64,000 nucleotides of DNA from Branchiibius sp. NY16-3462-2 (GTDB taxonomy: Bacteria; Actinomycetota; Actinomycetes; Actinomycetales; Dermatophilaceae), in NCBI RefSeq assembly GCF_001594145.1, contig NZ_LVCF01000043.1, positions 1-64,000 on the forward strand, in the 5' to 3' direction. A model generated the notes under the pieces. The model did no database searches. It was not told the origin of the DNA and saw nothing but the letters and a program-made list of their open reading frames with translations. Below are positions 24,305 to 32,976 of this stretch, in pieces; within the stretch, counting starts at the first letter, position 1, and the number at the start of each line of letters is the position of its first letter. Both the position numbers and the translations under genes were made by a program.

Positions 24305-26002
24305 TCAGGAGTCGGGATGACGCTTCAGGACGTCTTCACGCACCAACCGGCGCTGCACCTTGCCGATCATCGAGCGCGGTAGCTCCTCGACGACGTGCAG
24401 GTGCCGCGGCACGGCGTATTTGGCCAAGCGCTGCGCCGCATGCTCACGAACCTGCTCCAACGTTGGCGGCTTGCCGTTCGCGACGACGACGGCGACCACC
24501 TGTTCGTCGCCACTCACACCACGCGGCACACCGACCACCGCGACATCCTCGACGCCGGGGATCGCGCGCAAGTGGTCCTCGACGACCGTCGGGAAGACTT
24601 TGAACCCGCCCACGATGATGAGTTCCTTGATGCGATCGACCAGGACCGCGAAACCGTCCGGGTCGACCTCGACGACATCACCGGTGCGCAGCCAACCGTC
24701 CGGCGACAACACGTTGGCCGTCTCGTCCGGTCGGTCGACGTAGCCGAGAAAGACCTGGGGTCCCCGCACGAGCAGTTCTCCTCGCGTCACCCCAGCGTCA
24801 TCAGGGCTGACCTCGGCGGTGTGATCATCCGGGTCGACGACGCGAATCTCGGTGTTGGGGAAGGGAATTCCCAAGGCGCCATGGCGTCGCTTCTCGGACG
24901 CCGGATTGCCCAGCGCGATAGGTGAGGTCTCCGTGGAGCCGTACCCCTCGATCAGCAAACCACCCGTCGCGTTCTCCCAGCGGTCCGCGGTCGCGGCGTC
25001 CAACGGCATCGCTCCGCAGAACGCCTGTTTGATGGAGTGCAGGTCAACATCTCCTGCCGCATCCAGGATGCGGCTGAACATCGGCGCGACCGCCGGCATG
25101 AAGGTGTACGACGCCCGCTTCTGTCCGTCGATCACGGTCGGCGGGTCGAAATTGGGGAACGCCACGAGCGTCGCGCCGATCATCGGTGGAAGCACGACGC
25201 AGAAGATCATCCCGAACGCATGGAAGAACGGCAGCACACCACAGACCACCTCGGCGCCCGGCTGGAAGCCTGCCCACGCCGTACCTTGGGTCGCATTGGC
25301 CACCAGATTGCGGTGGGAGATGCTCGCCCCCTTGGGCACCCCGGTCGTGCCACCGGTGAACAGCACCAGGGCCTCGTCGGTCGGTTCCCGGTCGACCGGC
25401 ACCCGCGCACCCGCTTCGGTGCGCAAGAGCCCACTCCAGTCCTTCGCATCGCCCGTCGGGCCGCCGGTCAGCGCGGCGCGTTTGGTGCGGGCCGCCTTCA
25501 CCGGTAGCCGCAGGAGCAGTTGCATCTTGCGCGGCAAATCCTGAGCGACGTCCACCGACACCACGTGCTGCACGTCGGTGCCCCGCACCGCTTCCTGCGC
25601 ATCGGCGACCCGGTTGCGCCACACCAGAGCGACGTGAGACTGCGCCAGCGCGAACTGCTCGTGCAACTCCGCCGTCGTATACGTCGGGTTGTGCTCGACG
25701 ACCACTGCGCCGCAACGGGATACGGCGTAGAACGCGACAATGTGCGCGGGGCAGTTGGGCATCACCAGCGATACCCGCGTGCCCACGCCTACCCCGAGCT
25801 GCCGCAGGCCAGCGACCGCCCGATCGACGAGGTCATCCAATTCGCGGTACGTCGTGTGGGCGCCGAAGAAGTCGACGGCCACCCGGTCCGGCCACCGCTG
25901 GGCGGCCTGCCGCAACAGGCCGTCCAGCAGGGTGGGCGGGATCTCGACATCAGCCGGGACACCCGGCGAATAGCTGCTCAGCCACGGGCGATCGTCAAAC
26001 AC
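24305..26002 (-). CDS. long-chain fatty-acid-CoA ligase (FadD family)
   Basis: A 565-residue adenylate-forming enzyme. The P-loop LFTGGTTGVPKGASISH lies at residues 214-230, followed by EGYGSTETSP (the adenine site), WLRTGDVVEVDPDG, and the C-terminal hinge and lysine motifs DRIKELIIVGGFKVFP and PRSMIGKVQRR (the last Lys being catalytic). It activates fatty acids to acyl-CoA through acyl-AMP in the cytoplasm. It sits 44 bp downstream of the oleate hydratase gene, so fatty-acid hydration and activation may be linked. Confidence 0.9.
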   Translation of the reverse strand: MFDDRPWLSSYSPGVPADVEIPPTLLDGLLRQAAQRWPDRVAVDFFGAHTTYRELDDLVDRAVAGLRQLGVGVGTRVSLVMPNCPAHIVAFYAVSRCGAVVVEHNPTYTTAELHEQFALAQSHVALVWRNRVADAQEAVRGTDVQHVVSVDVAQDLPRKMQLLLRLPVKAARTKRAALTGGPTGDAKDWSGLLRTEAGARVPVDREPTDEALVLFTGGTTGVPKGASISHRNLVANATQGTAWAGFQPGAEVVCGVLPFFHAFGMIFCVVLPPMIGATLVAFPNFDPPTVIDGQKRASYTFMPAVAPMFSRILDAAGDVDLHSIKQAFCGAMPLDAATADRWENATGGLLIEGYGSTETSPIALGNPASEKRRHGALGIPFPNTEIRVVDPDDHTAEVSPDDAGVTRGELLVRGPQVFLGYVDRPDETANVLSPDGWLRTGDVVEVDPDGFAVLVDRIKELIIVGGFKVFPTVVEDHLRAIPGVEDVAVVGVPRGVSGDEQVVAVVVANGKPPTLEQVREHAAQRLAKYAVPRHLHVVEELPRSMIGKVQRRLVREDVLKRHPDS

Positions 26003-26046
26003 GTCCCTACCGTATGCCCTGGGTCGAGCGGTTCGATGTCCAGTCG

Positions 26047-27822
26047 TCAGATCAGGCCCGCGTCCTTCAGCAACTCCTCGACGTAAGTGCCCTTGACCTT
26101 GTGCATCGCAGCAGCCCCGACGACCTTGGTCATCAGCGGCAGCTTGACGTCGGCCAGCTTCTTCTTGTCGTTGAGGTAGTACAACGCGTTCAGCAGCACC
26201 CGGATGTCGTACTGCGATCCGAACACCTCCGGGACGCCACGGTTCACGTCGAGCAGGGTGTAGACCGACTCCATCGCGGTGCGCACGGAGTACTCCGTGG
26301 TGAACACGGTGTCGATCGGCGTCTCGGCGAAGTTACCGATGAAGGCCAGGTTCTGCGAGCCCTCCGGCACCACCAGCGGCCGGTCCCCGGCGGCGCGGGG
26401 CATGAAGTAGGAGGTGATGTACGGCATGTGACACGGCACCGTGCTGGCACTGTTGCGCGCCAGGTCGGGGATCTCCTCGACCGGGACACCGAGGTGATAG
26501 AGCAGTTCCTCGGTCAGCTCGATGCCGGTGGCTTCCTTGATGGTCTTCTTCACGTAGTCGCCGGGGCGATCGGAGAACAGGCCGTAGACCCAGAGCACGA
26601 GGTCCTTGTTGACGTCCTGCTTCTCGAAGTGCGGCTGACGACTCATGGTGTAGCCGTAGAGCCAACCGGAGTCCTTGAAGTTACAGGGACCGCCGGTGAC
26701 GATCTTGCCGTCCCGCGGGTCGCGACCGGTGAGCTTCTGGATGTAGGGCCAGATCTTGTCGTCGGTGAGCGTGACGGTGCCGGAGATGACCCAGTTGTCG
26801 CTGGGGATGTTCTCGCAGAACTTCTCCGGGTGACCCAGGGAGGAGTCCTTGGCGGCCAGCTTCTTCCACAGTTTCCAGGCACCGCCGTGATCCGTCTCGA
26901 TCGGGGCCGGGTGGTCGTTGTCCCCGAACGTGCTGCTCTCGGTGATCGAACCGTTCGTGACGAAGACGAGGTCATCGACGGTGAGGTCGATGGTCTTCTG
27001 CGTGCCGTCGACGGTCAGGTCGAGGGAGGTCGCGACCTTCTTGCCACCACTCAGGTCCAGCCCGATGTCCTCGACCTGGGTGTTGTACTGGAACGTCACG
27101 CCTTCGGACTCCAGGTGCTTGACCAGGGGCACGATCAGCGACTCGTACTGGTTGTAATGCGTGAACCGCAGCGAGGTGAGGTCCGGCAGGGTGGCGACGT
27201 GGTGGATGAAGCGCAGCAGGTAGCGGCGCATCTCCAGCGCGCTGGCCCACGGCTCGAAGGCGAACATGGTGGCCCAGTAGAGCCAGAAGTTGGAGGCGAA
27301 GAAGTCCTCGCTGAAGTACTCGTCGATGCGCTTGTCGTCCAGTTTCGACTCCGGGGTGAGCGCTAGGTCGATGATCTCCTGGACCGCCTTCGGCGTCAGG
27401 GTCAGCTCACTCATCTGCGGTACGGCCTTGCCGCGCTCGTAGGTGGCGCGCATCGGGTTACTGCTCGGGTCGGACTTGTGCAGCTCGTACATCTCGTCCA
27501 GCACCGAGACGCCCGGCTTGGCCAGGGAGGGCACGGACCGGAACAGGTCCCACAACGTCTCGAAGTGCGCTTCCATCTCGCGGCCACCGCGGATGATGAA
27601 TCCCTTGTGTTCATCGAGGATTCCGTCCATGCTGCCGCCGGGCAGTGCGAGTTCCTCGAAGACCGTGATGTTCTTCCCGGGCACGCCAGCGTCCCGGATC
27701 AGGAACGCGGCGCCGGCCAGCGAGGCGAGGCCCGACCCAACAAAATACGCGTGCTTCTTCTCAGCCCCCTCGGGTTTGATCGCCTGCGCGTACGCCTCGA
27801 AATTGCCGTTGCTGTGGTACAT
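26047..27822 (-). CDS. ohyA: oleate hydratase
   Basis: A 591-residue FAD-dependent hydratase that adds water to the cis-9 bond of unsaturated fatty acids, giving 10-hydroxy acids. The FAD-binding motif GSGLASLAG is at residues 29-37. The catalytic-loop element RGGREMEAHFE is at 78-88, containing the Glu that activates water. Further family landmarks are FVTNGSITESS, IPSDNWVISGTVT and CHMPYITSYFMPR. The start is the ATG at 27822 with GAGGAGAGG ahead of it; a longer frame to 27852 lacks that site. In other bacteria the enzyme detoxifies host or environmental unsaturated fatty acids. Confidence 0.93.
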   Translation of the reverse strand: MYHSNGNFEAYAQAIKPEGAEKKHAYFVGSGLASLAGAAFLIRDAGVPGKNITVFEELALPGGSMDGILDEHKGFIIRGGREMEAHFETLWDLFRSVPSLAKPGVSVLDEMYELHKSDPSSNPMRATYERGKAVPQMSELTLTPKAVQEIIDLALTPESKLDDKRIDEYFSEDFFASNFWLYWATMFAFEPWASALEMRRYLLRFIHHVATLPDLTSLRFTHYNQYESLIVPLVKHLESEGVTFQYNTQVEDIGLDLSGGKKVATSLDLTVDGTQKTIDLTVDDLVFVTNGSITESSTFGDNDHPAPIETDHGGAWKLWKKLAAKDSSLGHPEKFCENIPSDNWVISGTVTLTDDKIWPYIQKLTGRDPRDGKIVTGGPCNFKDSGWLYGYTMSRQPHFEKQDVNKDLVLWVYGLFSDRPGDYVKKTIKEATGIELTEELLYHLGVPVEEIPDLARNSASTVPCHMPYITSYFMPRAAGDRPLVVPEGSQNLAFIGNFAETPIDTVFTTEYSVRTAMESVYTLLDVNRGVPEVFGSQYDIRVLLNALYYLNDKKKLADVKLPLMTKVVGAAAMHKVKGTYVEELLKDAGLI

Positions 27823-28105
27823 CGTCAGCCCTCTCCTCGTCGAGGACGGCATACCCGCCGTCTAGTACCAACCTTTCAAGGGCGCCACGGATAGACAAGA
27901 CCCCACAAAGTGAATCTTCGGTCTGCCCGATCACGCCACGCGCGTTCGGTGAGCGACGCGGAACCCCTACTACGCGATGACCGCGCGTGAAAACGACGCC
28001 CGCCAGATCGACTTCCGTGCTCCTGCCAGACGGTTCGACGAGAGCCTCGGGACCACTCCGTTCCCGAACGCCCTTTACTACCAGGCGATCTGAACGATGG
28101 GCTCC

Positions 28106-29560
28106 TCAGAGTTTGATGCCGACGTACTTGTCCTCGAGGTACTCGTCGATCCCTTCGAACCCGCCCTCACGGCCGAATCCGCTGGCCTTCACGCCACCGA
28201 ACGGTGCCGCCGGGTTGGAGATGATGCCCTGGTTGACCCCGACCATCCCGTACTCCAACGCCTCGGCCACCCGGATCGCGCGGGAGAAGTCACGGGTGAA
28301 GAAGTACGACGCCAGGCCGTATTCGGTGTCGTTCGCCTTGGCAATGACGTCGTCCTCGTCGGTGAACGTCTGGATCGCGGCGACCGGGCCGAAGATCTCC
28401 TCACGCACCATGTCCGCATCCGCCGGCAGGTCGGTGATGACGGTCGGCTCGTAGAAGAACCCGGCCTCACCGGTCGTCGAACCACCAGTCACCACCTGCG
28501 CGCCACGATCCACCGCGTCCTTGACCAGTGCCTCGACCTTGTCGATGGCCTTCTGGTTGATCAGCGGACCCACCTGCGATTTCGGGTCCATCCCGTCCGC
28601 GACGACCAGGCCACCCATCTTGGTCGCCATCTTTGAGGCGAATTCGTCCGCCACAGAGGCGTGCACGTACAGCCGGTTGGCCGCCGTACATGCCTCTCCG
28701 ATGTTGCGCATCTTGGCCAGCATCGCCCCCTCGACGGCGGCGTCGATGTCGGCGTCGTCGAAGACGATGAACGGTGCGTTGCCGCCCAGCTCCATCGAGA
28801 CCCGAAGCACCTGCTGCGCGGACTGCTCGATCAACTTCCGACCGACCGCAGTCGATCCGGTGAAGGTGAGCTTGCGGGTGCGCGGGTCACGGATGATCGG
28901 CTCCATCACCTGGCCACTGGACGAGGTGGTGATGACGTTGAGTACGCCGCCCGGCAGGCCCACCTCTTCCAGCAGCTGGGCGAGGGCCAGCATGGTCAGT
29001 GGTGTCTCCGCAGCTGGCTTCACCACCATGGTGCAACCCGCCGCGATGGCCGGCCCGATCTTGCGGGTTCCCATGGCGAGCGGGAAGTTCCACGGCGTGA
29101 TCATGACCACCGGCCCGACCGGCTGCTTCATCGTCAGCAACCGCGTGCCGCCGGATGGCGCCACCGAGTAGCGACCCGAGATGCGCACCGCCTCCTCGGA
29201 GAACCAGCGGAAGAACTCACCGCCGTACGTCACCTCACCGCGCGCCTCGGCCAGCGGTTTGCCCATCTCCAGAGTCATCAACTCCGCGAAGAGGTCCGCC
29301 CGTTGCGTGATGAGCTCGAACGCCTTCCGTAGCAACTCACCCCGCTCGCGTGGGTCGGTGCGTGCCCACTCCTTCTGCGCGTCCGCCGCCGCCGTCAGCG
29401 CAGCCATACCGTCGGCCGGACTCGCGTCCGCGACCTTGGCCAACTCCTGCCCGGTGGCCGGGTTGTCCACGACGAGAGTCTTACCGTCGGTGGCGTCCCG
29501 CCACTGCCCACCGATGAAGAGCTGCTTGGCGACGCCGTCCACGGCTGCCGAAGATGCCAC
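28106..29560 (-). CDS. gabD: NAD(P)-dependent succinate-semialdehyde dehydrogenase
   Basis: A 484-residue aldehyde dehydrogenase of the GabD type. Visible are VVMITPWNFPLAMGTRKIGPA (cofactor loop, in pieces), FTGSTAVGRKLIEQ, the Glu motif ELGGNAPFIVFDDAD, the catalytic Cys in GEACTAANR, and PVAAIQTFTDEDD. It oxidises succinate semialdehyde to succinate. With the 4-aminobutyraldehyde dehydrogenase just upstream on the same strand (37 bp) and the divergent aminotransferase, it would finish putrescine/GABA breakdown into the TCA cycle. Confidence 0.87.
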   Translation of the reverse strand: MASSAAVDGVAKQLFIGGQWRDATDGKTLVVDNPATGQELAKVADASPADGMAALTAAADAQKEWARTDPRERGELLRKAFELITQRADLFAELMTLEMGKPLAEARGEVTYGGEFFRWFSEEAVRISGRYSVAPSGGTRLLTMKQPVGPVVMITPWNFPLAMGTRKIGPAIAAGCTMVVKPAAETPLTMLALAQLLEEVGLPGGVLNVITTSSSGQVMEPIIRDPRTRKLTFTGSTAVGRKLIEQSAQQVLRVSMELGGNAPFIVFDDADIDAAVEGAMLAKMRNIGEACTAANRLYVHASVADEFASKMATKMGGLVVADGMDPKSQVGPLINQKAIDKVEALVKDAVDRGAQVVTGGSTTGEAGFFYEPTVITDLPADADMVREEIFGPVAAIQTFTDEDDVIAKANDTEYGLASYFFTRDFSRAIRVAEALEYGMVGVNQGIISNPAAPFGGVKASGFGREGGFEGIDEYLEDKYVGIKL

Positions 29561-29597
29561 GATGAATCTCCTTGCTAGTAAGAGGGTTTCAGGACGC

Positions 29598-31037
29598 TCA
29601 GGACTCGATGTTGGCCATCACGTGCTTCACGCGCGTGTAGTCCTCGAAGCCATAGAGCGACAGATCCTTGCCGTAGCCGCTGTGCTTGAAGCCGCCGTGC
29701 GGCATCTCGGCAACCAGCGGGATGTGCGTGTTGATCCAGACGCAGCCGAAGTCGAGCGCCTTCGAAACGCGCATCGCCCGGCCGAAGTCCCTGGTCCAGA
29801 CCGAGGATGCCAGGGCGTACTGCACGCCGTTGCCGGACGCAATCGCCTCCGCCTCGTCGGTGAACTTCTGCGCGGTGATGACGGGTCCGAAGATCTCGTT
29901 CTGGCTGACCTCGTCGTCCTGCAGGAGCCCGGAGACAACCGTCGGCTCGAAGTAGAAGCCACCACCCAGCGCGGTCAGGCGCGACCCGCCCGCGGCGATG
30001 GACGCATGGTCGGGCAGCCGCTCCAACAGGCCCGTGACGTGCGCCAACTGGTTACTGTTGTTAACCGGCCCGAGCAGCGCGTCGGCGTCGTCCGGCAGAC
30101 CGACCTTGGCCTCGTTCTTGGCGTATTCGGCCAGAGCAGCGACGAATTCGTCGTGGATGCCCTCCTGCACCAGCACGCGGGTGGCTGCGGTGCAGTCCTG
30201 CCCGGCGTTGAAGTAGCCGGCGATCGCAATTCCTTCGACCGCTGCCTCGATGTCGGCGTCGTCGAAGACGATGACCGGCGCCTTGCCACCGAGCTCCAGG
30301 TGGACCCGCTTCACGTCGGCCGCCGCGGACAACGCCACCTGGATACCGGCGCGCACCGAACCGGTGATCGCGACCAGCTGCGGGACCTTGTTGTCGACCA
30401 CCAGTTGACCGGTCGAGCGGTCACCGGTCACGACGTTGAACGTGCCCGCCGGCAGGAACTCGGAGGCGACCTCGGCCAACAGCAGCGTGGTCTCCGGGGT
30501 GGTGTCACTGGGCTTCAGCACGATGGTGTTGCCCGCGGCCAGGGCCGGGGCGATCTTCCACATTGCCATCATCATCGGGTAGTTCCAGGGGGTCACCTGA
30601 CCGACGACGCCGATGGGCTCGCGGCGAATCCACGAGGTGTGCCCCTTCATGTACTCGCCAGCGGCCTTACCCTCCAGGACACGGGCGGCACCCGCGAAGA
30701 AGCGCAGCTGGTCCAGCATCGGCGGGATTTCCTCGGATTCCGTGAGGGCCCAGGGCTTTCCGGTGTTCTGCGCCTCCAGCTTGATGAAGTCGTCGGCGCG
30801 CTTCTCGATGGCGTCCGCGAACTTCAACAGCGCCTGCTGCCGCTCCGACGGAGTGGTCTGTCCCCACTCCTGGAACGCCTTGGCCGCGGCGGTGTACGCG
30901 GCGTCGACGTCCGCCTCGGACGAGATCGCCGCGGAGGCGACGACCTGTCCGGTGCTCGGGTCAACCACGTCCTGGCGCGTATCGCTGCGCGCCTCGACGT
31001 ACTCGCCGTTGATGAAGTTCTTCAGGATGCGGGTCAT
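29598..31037 (-). CDS. gamma-aminobutyraldehyde dehydrogenase
   Basis: A 479-residue aldehyde dehydrogenase close to PatD/YdcW. It shows TPWNYPMMMAMWKIAPALA, LKPSDTTPETTL, ELGGKAPVIVFDDAD, the catalytic Cys in AGQDCTAATR, and the C-terminal GFKHSGYGKDLSLYGFEDYTRVKHVM typical of this branch (given in part). It oxidises 4-aminobutyraldehyde, made by putrescine transamination, to GABA. It follows sdaA by 9 bp on the minus strand and precedes gabD. Confidence 0.87.
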   Translation of the reverse strand: MTRILKNFINGEYVEARSDTRQDVVDPSTGQVVASAAISSEADVDAAYTAAAKAFQEWGQTTPSERQQALLKFADAIEKRADDFIKLEAQNTGKPWALTESEEIPPMLDQLRFFAGAARVLEGKAAGEYMKGHTSWIRREPIGVVGQVTPWNYPMMMAMWKIAPALAAGNTIVLKPSDTTPETTLLLAEVASEFLPAGTFNVVTGDRSTGQLVVDNKVPQLVAITGSVRAGIQVALSAAADVKRVHLELGGKAPVIVFDDADIEAAVEGIAIAGYFNAGQDCTAATRVLVQEGIHDEFVAALAEYAKNEAKVGLPDDADALLGPVNNSNQLAHVTGLLERLPDHASIAAGGSRLTALGGGFYFEPTVVSGLLQDDEVSQNEIFGPVITAQKFTDEAEAIASGNGVQYALASSVWTRDFGRAMRVSKALDFGCVWINTHIPLVAEMPHGGFKHSGYGKDLSLYGFEDYTRVKHVMANIES

Positions 31038-31046
31038 AGCTCCACC

Positions 31047-32405
31047 TCAACACTCGATGACATTGACTGCGAGACCGCCCCGGGCGGTCTCCTTGTACTT
31101 CACGGACATGTCGCGACCGGTGTCGCGCATGGTCTTGATTGCCTTGTCCAGACTGACGGCGTGGACGCCGGTGCCGCTGAGGGACAACCGAGCGGCGTTG
31201 ATCGCCTTCACGCTGGCGATCGCGTTGCGTTCGATGCACGGGATCTGGACCAAGCCGCCGACCGGATCGCAGGTCAGCCCCAGGTTGTGCTCGATACCGA
31301 TCTCGGCAGCGTTCTCGACCTGGGTGGGCGTGCCACCGGTGACTTCGCACAATGCGCCGGCCGCCATGGCACAGGCCGAGCCCACCTCCCCCTGGCAGCC
31401 GACCTCGGCGCCGGAGATCGAGGCATTCTGCTTGAACAGGATGCCGATCGCGGCCGCCGTGAGCAGGAAGCGCACGATGCCTTCCTCGTCGGCACCCTCG
31501 ACGAACCGGGCGTAGTAGTGCAGCACTGCTGGGATGACGCCGGCGGCTCCGTTGGTCGGGGCCGTCACCACCCGGCCGCCAGCGGCGTTCTCCTCGTTGA
31601 CCGACAACGCGTACAGGTTGACCCAGTCCATGACGTGCAACGGATCCCGGGCTCCGGCCTGCATCAACTCATCGAAGAGCGCCGGCGCCCGCCGGGGCAC
31701 CCGTAGCCCGCCCGGCAACACGCCGTGGGCGTTGAATCCGTTGGTGACGCATTCACGCATCACCGACCACAGGTGCAGTAACCCGTCGTGTACTTCCTGC
31801 TCACTGCGCCAGGCCATCTCGTTGCGCAGCATCACCTCGCTGATGGAGCAGTTCTCCCGCTCACAGATGGCCAGCAACTCGGCGCCGGTGTTGAACGGCA
31901 GCGGGACCGCTGTGTCGTCCTCCACGACGCGATCGGCTCCGGTCGCTGTTTCGTCCACCACGAAGCCCCCACCCACGGAGTAGTAGACGTGGCTGTCCAC
32001 CAAGTCGCCTGCGGCATCGAAGGCTTCGAAGAGCATGCCGTTCGGATGGGTGGGCAACGTCTTGCGACGATGCAGCACCAGATCGGTGTCCGGGTCGAAG
32101 GAGATGGGGTGATCGCCCATCAAGGTGAGTTTGCCGGTCTGCCGCACCTCGGCGTACCGCGAATCGGTCGTCCTGGTGTCCACGGTCTCGGGCGCCGAGC
32201 CCTCCAGACCCAGCACCACGGCCTTGTCCGAGCCGTGCCCGTGACCGGTCGCGCCCAGCGAACCGAACAGTTGCGCGCTCACCCGGCTCACGCGGGCGGT
32301 GGGCAGACCGCCCGCGAACATCCGCGCAGCACGCATCGGTCCGACCGTGTGGGATGACGACGGGCCGATGCCGATCGAATAGAGGTCGAACGCACTGAGC
32401 GCCAT
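31047..32405 (-). CDS. sdaA: L-serine ammonia-lyase, single-chain iron-sulfur type
   Basis: A 452-residue enzyme converting L-serine to pyruvate and ammonia with a [4Fe-4S] cluster. The N-terminal beta domain opens IGPSSSHTVGPMRAAR, and the C-terminal domain holds GCQGEVGSACAMAAGAL and CDPVGGLVQIPCIERNA, whose cysteines bind the cluster. Length matches the fused one-chain form. It leads a minus-strand run with two aldehyde dehydrogenases and is divergent from an Lrp/AsnC regulator, which commonly controls amino-acid catabolism. Confidence 0.92.
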   Translation of the reverse strand: MALSAFDLYSIGIGPSSSHTVGPMRAARMFAGGLPTARVSRVSAQLFGSLGATGHGHGSDKAVVLGLEGSAPETVDTRTTDSRYAEVRQTGKLTLMGDHPISFDPDTDLVLHRRKTLPTHPNGMLFEAFDAAGDLVDSHVYYSVGGGFVVDETATGADRVVEDDTAVPLPFNTGAELLAICERENCSISEVMLRNEMAWRSEQEVHDGLLHLWSVMRECVTNGFNAHGVLPGGLRVPRRAPALFDELMQAGARDPLHVMDWVNLYALSVNEENAAGGRVVTAPTNGAAGVIPAVLHYYARFVEGADEEGIVRFLLTAAAIGILFKQNASISGAEVGCQGEVGSACAMAAGALCEVTGGTPTQVENAAEIGIEHNLGLTCDPVGGLVQIPCIERNAIASVKAINAARLSLSGTGVHAVSLDKAIKTMRDTGRDMSVKYKETARGGLAVNVIEC

Positions 32406-32457
32406 ACGGAAAGAATAGCCACGAGCGGGAGGAAAAACACGAATTCATCGTTCAAAG

Positions 32458-32470
32458 GTTGTTTCACAAC
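32458..32470. promoter_or_regulatory. candidate Lrp/AsnC operator between sdaA and the regulator
   Basis: GTTGT-TTC-ACAAC is a perfect inverted repeat of 5 bp with a 3-bp centre, inside the 88-bp space between the divergent sdaA and Lrp starts. Lrp/AsnC proteins bind 13-15 bp palindromes of this build. It is the only clear symmetry in that space. Confidence 0.4.
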
Positions 32471-32493
32471 GGATTCGATGTCAGGATGGGCTC

Positions 32494-32976
32494 GTGACAG
32501 ACGCTATGCGCAGCCGCGCCGGCGACGCGGGCGCCATGGACGACACCGCGAAGGCGATCATCGCCATGTTGCAGCGCGATGGCCGTGCGCCCTACGCCAC
32601 CATTGCACGCGAAGTGGGCCTTTCGGAAGCCGCAGTTCGTGCCCGGGTGCAACGTCTGCTGGAAAACGAGACGTTGCAGATCGTCGCGGTCACTGATCCC
32701 ACCCAGGTGGGATTCCAGCGCCAAGCGTTGATCGGTATCACCGTGCGCGGCGACATCCAGAAGGTGGCCGACCAACTGGCCCGCTTGGACGAAGCCGCCT
32801 ACGTCGTGGTGACAGCAGGTCGCTACGACATCCTGATCGAGGTCGTCTGCGAGGACGACGATCACCTCCTGAAGCTGCTGGGCAGCCGGATCCGCGCCGT
32901 CGACGGCGTCGCGCAGACCGAGACCCTGATGTATCTCAACCTGACGAAACAACGCTACGACTGGGGAACGCGATGA
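32494..32976 (+). CDS. Lrp/AsnC-family transcriptional regulator
   Basis: A 160-residue regulator. The helix-turn-helix spans DDTAKAIIAMLQRDGR and YATIAREVGLSEAAVRARVQRLL, and the RAM ligand-binding domain follows (VTAGRYDILIEVVCEDDDHL). A GTG start at 32494 with AGGATG ahead gives a 14-residue leader; an ATG at 32536 is an alternative. Its last 4 bases overlap the aminotransferase ATG (ATGA), so regulator and enzyme are translated together. It probably senses an amino acid or polyamine and controls both directions. Confidence 0.88.
   Translation: MTDAMRSRAGDAGAMDDTAKAIIAMLQRDGRAPYATIAREVGLSEAAVRARVQRLLENETLQIVAVTDPTQVGFQRQALIGITVRGDIQKVADQLARLDEAAYVVVTAGRYDILIEVVCEDDDHLLKLLGSRIRAVDGVAQTETLMYLNLTKQRYDWGTR

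Noticed and set aside
27823..28105. Possible small gene or RNA between oleate hydratase and gabD
   Set aside because: No open frame with a ribosome-binding site or family resemblance and no strong stem; it most likely holds only the ohyA promoter and the gabD 3' end.
29181..31706. 841-codon open frame on the plus strand, opposite the two aldehyde dehydrogenase genes and part of sdaA
   Set aside because: It lies antisense to three clearly conserved enzymes, has no recognisable domain and shows the Arg/His/Val-rich composition of a GC-rich shadow frame.
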